Source of the DNA: Planctomycetota bacterium
GTDB taxonomy: Bacteria > Planctomycetota > UBA8742 > UBA2392
Reading direction: 5' to 3'
Assembly: GCA_020848275.1 (NCBI GenBank)
Contig: JADLAK010000044.1
Coordinates: 62,001 to 126,000 of the forward strand
Length of the DNA: 64,000 nt
Position numbers and translations under genes: made by a program
Notes under the pieces: model-generated
What the model saw: the letters and a program-made list of their open reading frames with translations, nothing else
What the model was told of the DNA's origin: nothing
The model's database searches: none
In this document: positions 17,675-26,233 of the stretch, piece by piece
Layout: each line of letters begins with the position of its first letter
Position numbering within the stretch: the stretch's first letter is position 1

Positions 17675-19417
17675 TCATTGCGTTCTCAGGGAGAAAGTCA
17701 CGGGTTGCGGGTTGGGCGCCGCGTGGTGCACCCTCACCATATACACGCCGTCGGCCAGGGCGACGGTGGCGGATTTTTCCTGTTCTATGCCAATCATGTA
17801 GAAAACCAGGTGATGGTTGAGGTCGTAGATGTAGAGGTCGATACGGTGATTGGCGGCAAAATAGACAAAGGGCGTTGCCTCGAGTTCGAAAGTCACGTCC
17901 TCGGAGGTCGCCAGGTCAAAACGGAAGACCGCGTTGGCGTTGGCGCCAAGTTCCGCGTTGGGCGGCGTGCCTCCGGGGCCCGTTGAGGCGTCGAGGCCGC
18001 CCGTGACGGCGTCCGGCAGAAGCAAGTCTTCGGGCCACAGATCGCTTGCCATGGGCGGGAACGCAGCACCCTCCGAGGCCATCAGATCGTTGGCTTGCGC
18101 GATGGTGAGCGCGCCGTCGTCGATCAGTTGCTGCAACAAGCTTGCAAGCCAGGCGATGTCGTAGGGTTCGTCGCGCGTGGCAAGGTTGCTGAGGCTGTTG
18201 AAGAACGAGGTGAAATCGATCTCGACGCCGTCGTTGTCGAAATCGGTCAAGCCGTTGAGGCCATCGAGAATGTCCCAGCCTACGGCAATTACGCTGAATT
18301 CCGCGTCGTAGCCCTCGACGCCCGGCACCATCGGCGGGTCCTCGCAATCAAACGCAAACAGCAATTCGCTTGTCGGCGGCAGGCCGCGGGTATCGATGTA
18401 GGCGCTGTTGCCAAGCAGCGCGCAGCCGATAGCGGACGGCAGGCCCTCGCTGTAGGCCGCGGCGGGCACAATGGATTCGCCGCTGTGGGGCCCGCCCCAG
18501 TTCTGGTCGCGCGAGGTCGTGAACATGATGAAGTGCCCGAATTCGTGCGCAAGCACCGCTTCGTCGTATTCATCGTGGTCGGAATTCTGGACGTCGTAGG
18601 GATCGCCGCCGGAAACCGTCAGGTAATGGTCTTCACCCTCACCCATGAAAATGAACGCGGTGCCCGGCACCGCCGCGAAGAAGTCTTCCGACGATGTGCT
18701 TAGCGAGAAATATTGGCCAAGGTTGCCCGGCGACCAGACGACATTGAGTTTATCGGGCAACGAGTTCAAAACGCCCGCGGCCTCCATCGTGCGCAGGCAC
18801 TTGTAGAACGTGCCGAGGATGCTGAAGGCGCCGCCGCGTGCGTAGGGCAGTTTGGTGTCGGCGATGACGTCGGCCTGCTGGTCGCCGTCGGCGCGATGCA
18901 GGATCTTGCTGCTGGCGGCGTAGAGGATGGGCTCGGGCGGCGCGAGCGACGTGCGGGTCTTGGCCACGGGTTCAATCAGCGGGAACAGCGTGCTGGCACT
19001 GACGGTGATGCGCGTGCCGTAGTCCATGTCTGCAAGCACGCGGATGTAGAAATCGGCGCTTGTTGAAATGTCGATGGAATAACGCCCCAATTCGTCGCTG
19101 GTATCCTCACCCAGAACCGCGTGCGGCGGCGCCCAGCCAACGGCCTGGACCGTCACGAACTGGCACACTTCGTATACGCGATAGCCGGAAAGCCCGCTGG
19201 GAAGCGGCACGTGGCGGTAATAGCCCGCACGTCCGCTTACGGTAAGGTTTACGGACGCGCCGCCGTCGGGGTCGGGCAATTCGCCGGGTTCAGGCCCCAG
19301 CAGGCCTTCTTCCGTCACAAAGGGGCCGTAGACCGTGATGACTTCGGTCTTAGAACAGCCAAAAATCGTCAGCAAAGCCGCGAAGGCGCTGACAGCGAAA
19401 AACATGGCTCGCGGCAT
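17675..19417 (-). CDS. Lipoprotein with a gluzincin-type zinc protease motif
   Basis: 580 residues with a lipoprotein signal (MPRAMFFAVS to the lipobox TIFGC, Cys21), so exported and lipid-anchored. The central motif is VLAHEFGHFIMF (His291, Glu292, His295), followed 29 residues later by AYSEGLPSAIG. Glu324 there is well placed as third zinc ligand, the HExxH...E arrangement of gluzincins. The N-terminal 150 residues look like beta-sandwich domains (LTVSGRAGYYR, RVLADMDYGTRITV). The C-terminal part, FRFDLATSEDVTFELEATPF to VRVHHAAPNPQPVTFSLRTQ, resembles a pre-peptidase C-terminal beta domain. It faces waaA across a 123-base divergent gap. I infer an extracellular or periplasmic metalloprotease; the substrate is unknown and the family is not one I can name. 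Confidence 0.7.
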   Translation of the reverse strand: MPRAMFFAVSAFAALLTIFGCSKTEVITVYGPFVTEEGLLGPEPGELPDPDGGASVNLTVSGRAGYYRHVPLPSGLSGYRVYEVCQFVTVQAVGWAPPHAVLGEDTSDELGRYSIDISTSADFYIRVLADMDYGTRITVSASTLFPLIEPVAKTRTSLAPPEPILYAASSKILHRADGDQQADVIADTKLPYARGGAFSILGTFYKCLRTMEAAGVLNSLPDKLNVVWSPGNLGQYFSLSTSSEDFFAAVPGTAFIFMGEGEDHYLTVSGGDPYDVQNSDHDEYDEAVLAHEFGHFIMFTTSRDQNWGGPHSGESIVPAAAYSEGLPSAIGCALLGNSAYIDTRGLPPTSELLFAFDCEDPPMVPGVEGYDAEFSVIAVGWDILDGLNGLTDFDNDGVEIDFTSFFNSLSNLATRDEPYDIAWLASLLQQLIDDGALTIAQANDLMASEGAAFPPMASDLWPEDLLLPDAVTGGLDASTGPGGTPPNAELGANANAVFRFDLATSEDVTFELEATPFVYFAANHRIDLYIYDLNHHLVFYMIGIEQEKSATVALADGVYMVRVHHAAPNPQPVTFSLRTQ

Positions 19418-19540
19418 GGGTCACCGATGTCAAACATTACCGTGCACGGAGGTTACAGCATATCCCGCGCCAGTCCACGCAAGTAGAGCGTCCAAAGGCG
19501 CCTCTGGCGCGCCGCGCGTGGCGCGGTAAAACCCCTGTCC

Positions 19541-21064
19541 ATGCGAAAGTGGCTCTTCAACCTTGCTTATCTGGCCCTTGGGGCGCTTCTCCTGCCCTGG
19601 TTCATCTTCAAGGCTATGACCACCGGCAAGTACCGGGCCGGCATTGGCCAGAGGCTGGGCAGCATCCATCCGCGCGAAGGTGAAAAACCCTGCATCTGGA
19701 TCCATGCCGTGAGCGTCGGCGAGTTGCTCGCCGCACGGCCGCTCATCACCGCGCTGCGCGAGCGATACCCGCAGCTCGAGATCGCGCTGACCTATACAAC
19801 CAAAACCGCCGCGGCGATTGCCGCGCGTGAATACCCGGAATTGCACCGCAGTTATTCGCCGCTGGACTTGTCCTGGGTCGTGAACAAGTTTTTCAAGCTG
19901 CTGCGTCCCAGGCTGATCATCCTGATCGAGCTTGAGCTCTGGCCCAACTGGCTGATGAAAGCGCGCGACAGCGAGGTGCCGGTGCTGCTGGTCAACGGGC
20001 GCATCAGCGAGAAGAGTTTCAAGAACTACCTGCGGGCCGGCGACCTGCTCGGGCCTGCTTACGGCGGGGTTACGCATTGGGGAATGCAGGATGGCGCATA
20101 CGCCGAACGTGCGGCGCAACTTGCCGGTTTTGCGCCACAACACCGCGCGCGCGTGTGGTTGCAGACGGCCGACGACGCGTGGTGGATGTCGGGGCAGGAG
20201 CTTTCGCTGGACGCACGCAAGGCGTGGTCGGTGTACTTGGCCGACTACCTCGACGCCGCGGCCCGGGGGGAAAAATCCCTGCGCTTCAACACGCCGGACC
20301 CTGACCGCAAGGCCTACGGCAAGCCCTACCAACCGCTTACGTTCGTCGATGGCAAGCCGCACGTGCACGGCGTGCCAATGGTGCCCGCGCCGGTCAGCAT
20401 CGCCGGCAACCTGAAATACGATTCGCTGAAGTCCGAGATCGACGCAGGGCAGCTTCGCGCGCTGCGCAAGCTCTTCAGCCTGCCGCCGGGCGACCAGGTA
20501 CTGGTTTGCGGCAGCACACACCCCGGCGAGCACGAAGCCCTCGTGCCGATCTTCTCGCGCCTCACGGCGCAGGGCGTGCGTGTGATCATCGCGCCGCGCC
20601 ATCCCGAGCGTTATGCCGATGTGCGCGAACTGCTCACAGACGCGGGCCTGCCATGGTGCAACCGCAGCGATCTGAACGAAGACGTCCAGGCCGCGGCGGG
20701 CTCGATCATCCTGCTGGATACCGTTGGAGAACTCGCGACGGTTTATGGGCTGGCGGACGTCGTGTTTGTCGGCGGATCGCTGATCAAGCACGGCGGCCAG
20801 AACATGGCCGAGCCCGTGGCGCTGGGCAAGGCTACGCTGTTTGGCCCCAACACCGACAACTTCAAAGAAACTGTGCGGGAACTTATCGAGGTCGGCGGGG
20901 CGGTACAGGTCAAAGACGCCGGCCAACTTGAGAGCGAAATCGTGCGTTTGCTTGGCGACGATGCGGCGCGCGAAACCTTGGGCAAGAACGGACAGGCTCG
21001 GCTGCTGAACTCCCGTGGCGCCCTGGGGCGCTACATGGAACTCGTCGACCAACTGCTGGCGTAA
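19541..21064 (+). CDS. waaA: 3-deoxy-D-manno-octulosonic acid (Kdo) transferase with a central insertion
   Basis: GT30 glycosyltransferase adding Kdo to lipid A precursor at the cytoplasmic face of the inner membrane; its presence implies an LPS-type outer membrane. A membrane anchor lies at 7-24. The catalytic loop IHAVSVGELLAA (Glu61 as base), YTTKTA, LIELELWPNW and the C-terminal SIAGNLKYDS (286-295), HPGE, GGSLIKHGGQNMAEP are all present. At 507 residues it exceeds the usual ~425. About 85 extra residues sit between the two Rossmann-like domains (roughly 200-285), containing WLQTADDAWWMSGQE and FVDGKPHVHGVPMV. No other LPS gene is adjacent. Confidence 0.93.
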   Translation: MRKWLFNLAYLALGALLLPWFIFKAMTTGKYRAGIGQRLGSIHPREGEKPCIWIHAVSVGELLAARPLITALRERYPQLEIALTYTTKTAAAIAAREYPELHRSYSPLDLSWVVNKFFKLLRPRLIILIELELWPNWLMKARDSEVPVLLVNGRISEKSFKNYLRAGDLLGPAYGGVTHWGMQDGAYAERAAQLAGFAPQHRARVWLQTADDAWWMSGQELSLDARKAWSVYLADYLDAAARGEKSLRFNTPDPDRKAYGKPYQPLTFVDGKPHVHGVPMVPAPVSIAGNLKYDSLKSEIDAGQLRALRKLFSLPPGDQVLVCGSTHPGEHEALVPIFSRLTAQGVRVIIAPRHPERYADVRELLTDAGLPWCNRSDLNEDVQAAAGSIILLDTVGELATVYGLADVVFVGGSLIKHGGQNMAEPVALGKATLFGPNTDNFKETVRELIEVGGAVQVKDAGQLESEIVRLLGDDAARETLGKNGQARLLNSRGALGRYMELVDQLLA

Positions 21065-21120
21065 CAAGACGCAGTTCGCAGATAGCTATAGCTTGTCGAC
21101 AAAGCCGCGAGGATCCGAAC

Positions 21121-21156
21121 AAGAAAAGAGAGCGGCGGTCGGCCGCTCTCTTCTTG
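21121..21156. terminator. Bidirectional Rho-independent terminator
   Basis: A ten-base perfect stem AGAGAGCGGC/GCCGCTCTCT with a GGTCG loop. It is flanked by an A-rich run on the left and TTCTT on the right, so it can work on both strands. It sits between the converging waaA and giant secreted protein genes. Outer words GCAGATAGC (near 21074) and GCTATCTGC (near 21177) form a wider inverted repeat that includes the stop codon of the minus-strand gene. Confidence 0.75.
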
Positions 21157-21177
21157 CTATCCGCTATTTGCCGCCCG

Positions 21178-24100
21178 CTATCTGCCGTCGGCCTCTTTGC
21201 GCCGGCGGGTGAAGAAGCCGCCAAGCAGCAGCGAGATCATCGCCAGCAGGCCCCAGGCGCCATTGCCCGAGACAGTGGCCGCGCAGCCGTCATCGTCACC
21301 GTTCTTGATGTTGTTGATGACGTCGGTGGCGTCGTAGATCTGCACGGTGATGGTGTCATCATCGTCGCTGAACGCCGTCGTGCCGCCGTTGACGCTGGCA
21401 TCCACCTGAGTGCCCGGCGTGCCGGCATCCGACTGGTCCCATGCACGATAAAGCAGCGTCGCCGTGCCCGCGGCGCCCGCATCAGGCACAAAGCGCACGT
21501 CATTGTCGTCATCGAGCAGCAACGCGGCGCTTTCGGCAATACCCGCCGGGAAGTCCGTCCAGTTGGTGCCGCCGTCGGTGGAATACTGCCACTGGCCATC
21601 GCCGCTGGCCGACGTGATCGCGACGCCCTCGAGCGCGCCGGTGTCGACATCGGTAATCAGCGCGCGGACCACGTCGCCGATTTCGTAGGGGATGGGCGCC
21701 GCGCCGCGCAGGGCCACAATCTGCGGCGAAGCCGAGACATCCAGAACCGGCGCGTCGTTTACCGCGTTGACGGTGACGGTGAAGGAGTCCTCGATGAAGT
21801 CGCCGCCGGCGTTGGTAGCGCGCACGGAGATGACCGCCGCGCCGTTCTGGTCCGGCAGATATGTGAGCGTCAGGTTGCCGCTGCCGTCAGCAATGGCGTT
21901 GACCAGCGTCGGGTTGTCGTTGGCGCTGACGTTGTAAATGACATCCGGGTCGGTGCTGGCGAAGATCGTCGAAAGGTCGATGACCGTCGGAGCGTCGTCC
22001 TCGTCCACAGAAAAGTCGGCTATGCCGCCGCCGATGACTGTGGGCGTGCCAAAGGGCGCAAATCGCTGGGCCCAGACGTCCAAGTCGCCCGACGGAGCGC
22101 GCGGGCCGTTTCCCTGCACCGCGAAGGTGGAGGTGCTGCTGGACGAATAGAAGGCCTCCCATGCGCCCACGAATTCGCCGTCGGCATCCATGGCCACGGC
22201 GGGATCCCACTCGGCCCTGGGCGTATCGGTCGCCATATTGAACGGCAGCGTCTGGGCCACGCCCAGCCAGTTGTAGCGCCGCGCCATGACATCGGAGCCC
22301 GCGGGGAAGTAGTCGTTGGGGTTTTGCTCCCAGGCGACGACGAAATCGCCGTCGTCATCCATGGCGACAGCGGCATCAGAGCTGTTGCCGTTGGGGTCGC
22401 TGACCACGATGGTCTCGGCAACAAGGCCGCTACCGATCTGGCCATCAAAAGTACGAAGATGCACTTCGGTTTCGTAATTGGGGTAAGAGTAGTACACGTG
22501 AGTGTAGGCGATGACGAAATCACCGTCGGCATCCATCGCCACAGACGGCGCAAACTGCTCCCCTGCAAAGAGCTCCGTTATCGTGGTAATCGACGTGTTC
22601 TCGCGAATCGCGCCGTCCCGGTCGCCGCGCGCGGCGAAAATCCTGTTGCCGCCGGGGAAGGGGAAGCCGCCCGGCTGATATCCGTGATAGGCGATCACAA
22701 AGTCGCCGTCGGCATCCATGGCAACGGACGGTCGGCCAAAGCCGTAGCTGAAGCCGCTGCTGGTCACCGCAAACTCCGCGCCCATAGGCGTCCCGTCGTC
22801 GTTGTAACGGCGGGCAATGATGCCGTTGGAGAAAAAGCCGCTTGTCGGGCCTTCCCACGCGACAATGAAATTGCCGGTGGCGTCCATGGCGACATCGGCC
22901 ACGTAGCCGGGGGTCCCGCCCGAAGGCATTTCCATGTGCACGGGAGTGTTTGAGCCAACGGGTGCACCCGAGGAGTTGAAGAGTTGCATCACGATGTTGT
23001 TGTCGCTGCTGGACGTCGCGTAGGAGCTGAGCACGCCCGACCACACCACCACGAAATCGCCGTCGGCGTCCATGGCCACCGCGGGATCACCCTGGAAGCC
23101 GAACGAGAGCGTGTTGACCTGGAACTCGGCGCCCTGCGCCACGCCCTGCGCGTTGTACAGGCGCGCAAACACGTTATAGCCGAAAGGCGGAGAGTAGCTC
23201 TGCCACACCACGACAAAGTTTCCGTCAGCGTCCATCGCGACGTCCGGGTTTTCCTGGTCGGTGGAGGACGCGGCGGCGTGCACCATGAATTCGCCGCCGA
23301 CCTTCTGCTGCCGGCTTACGGTGAAGTCGGTGACAAAGTTGCCGTCCTGAATGCCGTCAAAATTGCCGTCGAGGGCATTGCCGAATGGGACATCAAGCAG
23401 GTTATCGGTGGCCGTCAGGACGTAGTCGCCGTCCTCAAGGGCGGTGTCGCCGAAGTCCAGCGTTGCCTCGTAACGGTAGCGCGTGAAGTTGAACATTGAG
23501 GTCACGCCGAGGATTGCCACCGGCGCGCCGTTGTGCGTGAGGCTCCAGTTCGTCACGTCCTCAACCAAGGCCTGATCCATCTGTTCGCTGAAGGTCACCA
23601 GCAGGCGCGAGATATTCTGTGTCAGGGTTTCGCCCTGCGTCACGCGATGGCCGTCGTTGGGGACATACACGCCCGCAATCCAGGGCGCTGCGCCGCCGCT
23701 GTGGTTGAGTGCAAGGTTGCGTGCCTTGACGTCCCAGGTGCTGGATACCTGGCCGTGCCAGCCCGTCACGTAATCGCCGTCGGCATCAACGGCCACGGAG
23801 GGATAACCGGTCTGGAAGGTGTTTCCCGTGGTGTCGAGGGTTGTGGAGCCTGTGGAAGCGCCGCCAGCGTTGAAAGTTTCAACCATCACGCGAAAGCCAC
23901 TGAAGTAGGGCGAAGAGTAGTAATAGTACTCGTTGTCAAAGGCGATCACAAAGTCGCCATCGGCGTCCATGCTCACCGAGGGCCGATGGCTGTCCTGGAT
24001 CATCGGATAGAACGACGGCGGGCTGGCCTGGGTCTGCACGCCCTGTGGCGCGCCAACGGCGTCGAAGCGCTTGAACTGCACATTGTTGGTGTAATAGGAG

Positions 24101-25152
24101 TAGTAGTTGGTCGAATAGGGGGACGAAATGGACGTGTAGCTGTAGACGAAAAGGTAGCCGTTGGTGAAAGCCACCACAAAATCGCCGTCCACATCCATTG
24201 CGACTGCCGGCTGCGACTGATTGTCCGTCGATGGGTCGTTGACCGAAATCGGCGTGCCCTGGGCGACGCCCGCGGCGTTGTAACGCTGCGCGAGCACATC
24301 GTAGTCCCCGCCGTTGCCTATCTGCCAAGCGATGACAAATCGCCCGTCGGCGGCCATCGCCACATCGGGGTAATAGTCATAACCGGCGTCCGCAATGAAT
24401 TGCTCCGCCGCGCCTGCGCCGCCGGCATCAAAGCGCCGGAAGAAGACTTGGCCGTCTACCGCCGAGTTGACCCAGCGATGCCACGCCACCACGAAGTTGC
24501 CGTCAGCGTCCATCGCTACGCTGGGCGCACTAAGCCCGTCAGAGGTGTCACCGCCGCCGACGTAGAATTGCTCGCCCATCGGCGCGCCTTCAAAGTTGAA
24601 GCGCTGGCCCCAGATCGCGTCGAAGTCGTAAAGGCTTGAATCGCTGGCCGAGTGCCCATAGCCGCGCCACACCACCACAAAGTCTCCGTCGGCGTCCATC
24701 GCCACATCGGGCGCGTACTGGTTGCCGCTCGTCTCGGTATGCACCCGGAATTCCGGGCCCGAGGCATCGCCATTGGCATTGTAGCGCCGCGCATAGATGC
24801 CTTCGCCAACACCGTCCTGGGCGTAGCTCTGCCACACAATCACGTTGTCGCCGTCAGCATCGGCCGCGACCGCGACCGCGGTTTGGTTGTTGGACGCGAA
24901 TTGGTTGACGACGTACGACGTCGGGCCACCCGCGTGCACCGCCGGGCCGGCGATGCCGCCCGCCACCGCCGCGGCAAGGCCGCAACCAACCGCGATCTGC
25001 GCCAGGCGATAACCGACTGTCCCCGGCACGCCGCCAACCAGCCAGCGCACGCACGCGCCCGCGAGACGTTTGAGCATCGCAGCGATCTTGTTGCGCTTGC
25101 GGCGGGGCAGCTTCGAGACCGACAGTGCAAACACGCGAGTTTTGGCGGACAT
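21178..25152 (-). CDS. Giant secreted 14-repeat (2 x 7) protein with C-terminal sorting signal
   Basis: 1324 residues from the ATG at 25152; the open frame continues upstream but with unlikely sequence. A long basic N-region and hydrophobic stretch (AQIAVGCGLAAAVAGGIAG) end at AVHAGG, a signal peptide. Fourteen repeats follow, each about 55-70 residues, with the core PSVAMDADGDFVVAW. Seven come before and seven after a single Ig-like domain (around GVYVPNDGHRVTQG to TDFTVSRQ). DxDxDG in each repeat suggests Ca2+ binding, and sets of seven suggest two beta-propellers. A cadherin/VCBS-like region (SFTVTVNAVNDAPVL) follows. The C-terminus reads NGDDDGCAATVSGNG, a hydrophobic helix and TRRRKE, a Cys/TM/Arg tripartite sorting signal like MYXO-CTERM. 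It is likely a surface adhesin or structural protein; the partner is unknown. Confidence 0.8.
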   Translation of the reverse strand: MSAKTRVFALSVSKLPRRKRNKIAAMLKRLAGACVRWLVGGVPGTVGYRLAQIAVGCGLAAAVAGGIAGPAVHAGGPTSYVVNQFASNNQTAVAVAADADGDNVIVWQSYAQDGVGEGIYARRYNANGDASGPEFRVHTETSGNQYAPDVAMDADGDFVVVWRGYGHSASDSSLYDFDAIWGQRFNFEGAPMGEQFYVGGGDTSDGLSAPSVAMDADGNFVVAWHRWVNSAVDGQVFFRRFDAGGAGAAEQFIADAGYDYYPDVAMAADGRFVIAWQIGNGGDYDVLAQRYNAAGVAQGTPISVNDPSTDNQSQPAVAMDVDGDFVVAFTNGYLFVYSYTSISSPYSTNYYSYYTNNVQFKRFDAVGAPQGVQTQASPPSFYPMIQDSHRPSVSMDADGDFVIAFDNEYYYYSSPYFSGFRVMVETFNAGGASTGSTTLDTTGNTFQTGYPSVAVDADGDYVTGWHGQVSSTWDVKARNLALNHSGGAAPWIAGVYVPNDGHRVTQGETLTQNISRLLVTFSEQMDQALVEDVTNWSLTHNGAPVAILGVTSMFNFTRYRYEATLDFGDTALEDGDYVLTATDNLLDVPFGNALDGNFDGIQDGNFVTDFTVSRQQKVGGEFMVHAAASSTDQENPDVAMDADGNFVVVWQSYSPPFGYNVFARLYNAQGVAQGAEFQVNTLSFGFQGDPAVAMDADGDFVVVWSGVLSSYATSSSDNNIVMQLFNSSGAPVGSNTPVHMEMPSGGTPGYVADVAMDATGNFIVAWEGPTSGFFSNGIIARRYNDDGTPMGAEFAVTSSGFSYGFGRPSVAMDADGDFVIAYHGYQPGGFPFPGGNRIFAARGDRDGAIRENTSITTITELFAGEQFAPSVAMDADGDFVIAYTHVYYSYPNYETEVHLRTFDGQIGSGLVAETIVVSDPNGNSSDAAVAMDDDGDFVVAWEQNPNDYFPAGSDVMARRYNWLGVAQTLPFNMATDTPRAEWDPAVAMDADGEFVGAWEAFYSSSSTSTFAVQGNGPRAPSGDLDVWAQRFAPFGTPTVIGGGIADFSVDEDDAPTVIDLSTIFASTDPDVIYNVSANDNPTLVNAIADGSGNLTLTYLPDQNGAAVISVRATNAGGDFIEDSFTVTVNAVNDAPVLDVSASPQIVALRGAAPIPYEIGDVVRALITDVDTGALEGVAITSASGDGQWQYSTDGGTNWTDFPAGIAESAALLLDDDNDVRFVPDAGAAGTATLLYRAWDQSDAGTPGTQVDASVNGGTTAFSDDDDTITVQIYDATDVINNIKNGDDDGCAATVSGNGAWGLLAMISLLLGGFFTRRRKEADGR

Positions 25153-25324
25153 GCGTCGTCTCCGTTGAGTGGTTTGGGTCGCGAGTATAGCCATGGGGCA
25201 CACCCAAAGACCAGTGCGGACGCGCCGCGTGCGCGGAGATTTTGGCGTGACGGTTGCGGGAACTGACCCGTTTTCAATCCACGGGGCTTGCCGAGCGCGC
25301 GTTGGGGCGTAGTTTGAGGACGCG

Positions 25325-26164
25325 ATGGCGGCGACCAAAGAAAAGAAGATGTCGGGTAAAGAGGCGTCGGCACGGAAGTTTTTGGCCGATTTGCGCGCGG
25401 AAATTTTGATTCATCCCGGCGTGGGCCATTCGCTGCTTGGCCGCATGAACACCGACCCGCGCAGCAAATTCGATTTTAAGGTTTTGGCCGGCCAACACTT
25501 TGCCCTGGTGGGAAATTTCACCCGGTACATGGAACTCTTGTTATTAAACGCGCCGGACAGCGACGCCAAATGCTGGCTTGCCAAGGTGCTGGTCGACGAA
25601 TACGGCGAACGCAGCGAGGGTGAAGACCACGCCGAGCTTTACATGCACTTCATGCACGCCGCGGGCATCAAACCGGGCACGGAGTACGACCAGCCGCTGC
25701 ATCCCGAAGTCGTTAATTTTATCCGCGAGCACTACCGCATCTGCACTGAGGAGCCCTTCCTCGTCGGCCTGGGCGCCTTGGGCCCGGGGCACGAGTGGGC
25801 GATCCCGACGATGTTCACCCATGCCATCGCGGGCTTGCGAAAAGCCGGCTTCAAGGAAACAGAAATCGACTACTGGACCTGCCACCTCGGCCAGGACAAG
25901 GACCATGGCGCGTGGCTTGAGGAGGCCCTGGTCGACTATTGCGACAGCGCCGAAAAACGCGCTCAGATTCGCCGCGGGGCGCTGCTGAGCCTCGATGCGC
26001 GCGAGCGTTTCTGGTGGGGCGTGACTGACAAGGTCGCGAGCGAAAAAACCAAGGCGATAATCCCTGCGACGGCGTCAACGGCCGCGATGGAAGCGGGCCA
26101 ATTAACGCTGCGCCAGTTGCGCGAACGCTGGAAAGTCGAAGCGAAGCTGGTGGAAAAACCGTAG
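25325..26164 (+). CDS. Heme-oxygenase-like diiron oxidase/oxygenase family protein (HDO)
   Basis: 279 residues, soluble and all-helical, with a complete diiron ligand set in the order known for this fold: Glu92 (LVDEYGER), His102 (EGEDHAELY), Glu157 (GPGHEWAIP), then His187-x3-Asp191-x2-His194 (CHLGQDKDH). The H-x3-D-x2-H spacing equals that of chlamydial CADD and other heme-oxygenase-like diiron enzymes such as UndA and SznF. At the place of the sacrificial tyrosine of CADD (Tyr27) there is a leucine, so p-aminobenzoate synthesis by the CADD route is unlikely. A good Shine-Dalgarno (GAGGA, 25316-25320) precedes the ATG. It is divergent from the giant repeat protein and followed by an HTH regulator. 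Substrate unknown. Confidence 0.8.
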   Translation: MAATKEKKMSGKEASARKFLADLRAEILIHPGVGHSLLGRMNTDPRSKFDFKVLAGQHFALVGNFTRYMELLLLNAPDSDAKCWLAKVLVDEYGERSEGEDHAELYMHFMHAAGIKPGTEYDQPLHPEVVNFIREHYRICTEEPFLVGLGALGPGHEWAIPTMFTHAIAGLRKAGFKETEIDYWTCHLGQDKDHGAWLEEALVDYCDSAEKRAQIRRGALLSLDARERFWWGVTDKVASEKTKAIIPATASTAAMEAGQLTLRQLRERWKVEAKLVEKP

Positions 26165-26165
26165 G

Positions 26166-26224
26166 GACACGCGGCAGTGTTTCCGCCCAAAGGCGACATT
26201 TCCGACGGACACGCTGCCGCGTGC
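26166..26224. repeat. Palindromic element, family 7 (CACGCGGCAG / CTGCCGCGTG)
   Basis: A perfect ten-base inverted pair CACGCGGCAG...CTGCCGCGTG, extended imperfectly by TGTTTCCG/CGGACACG, encloses GACATTTCC. A related word, GACACGCGGCATGTCC, occurs at about 39852. The element lies directly after the HDO stop codon and ends just before the HTH gene, so it separates two genes on the same strand. Confidence 0.65.
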
Positions 26225-26233
26225 CTGCAAAAG

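Noticed and set aside
21154-22953. 599-codon plus-strand frame with periodic HG/GV patterns
   Set aside because: The periodicity is the complement of the MDADGDF repeats of the minus-strand gene, not an independent repeat protein.
21178-25152. CRISPR array or DNA satellite suggested by recurring GCCGTCGGCATCCATGGC words
   Set aside because: The words are in frame, vary at third positions and are spaced by 160-220 bases; they encode protein repeats.
25325-26164. CADD-type p-aminobenzoate synthase
   Set aside because: Diiron ligands fit, but the residue aligned with sacrificial Tyr27 is Leu in HSLLGRM, so the specific CADD function is not supported.
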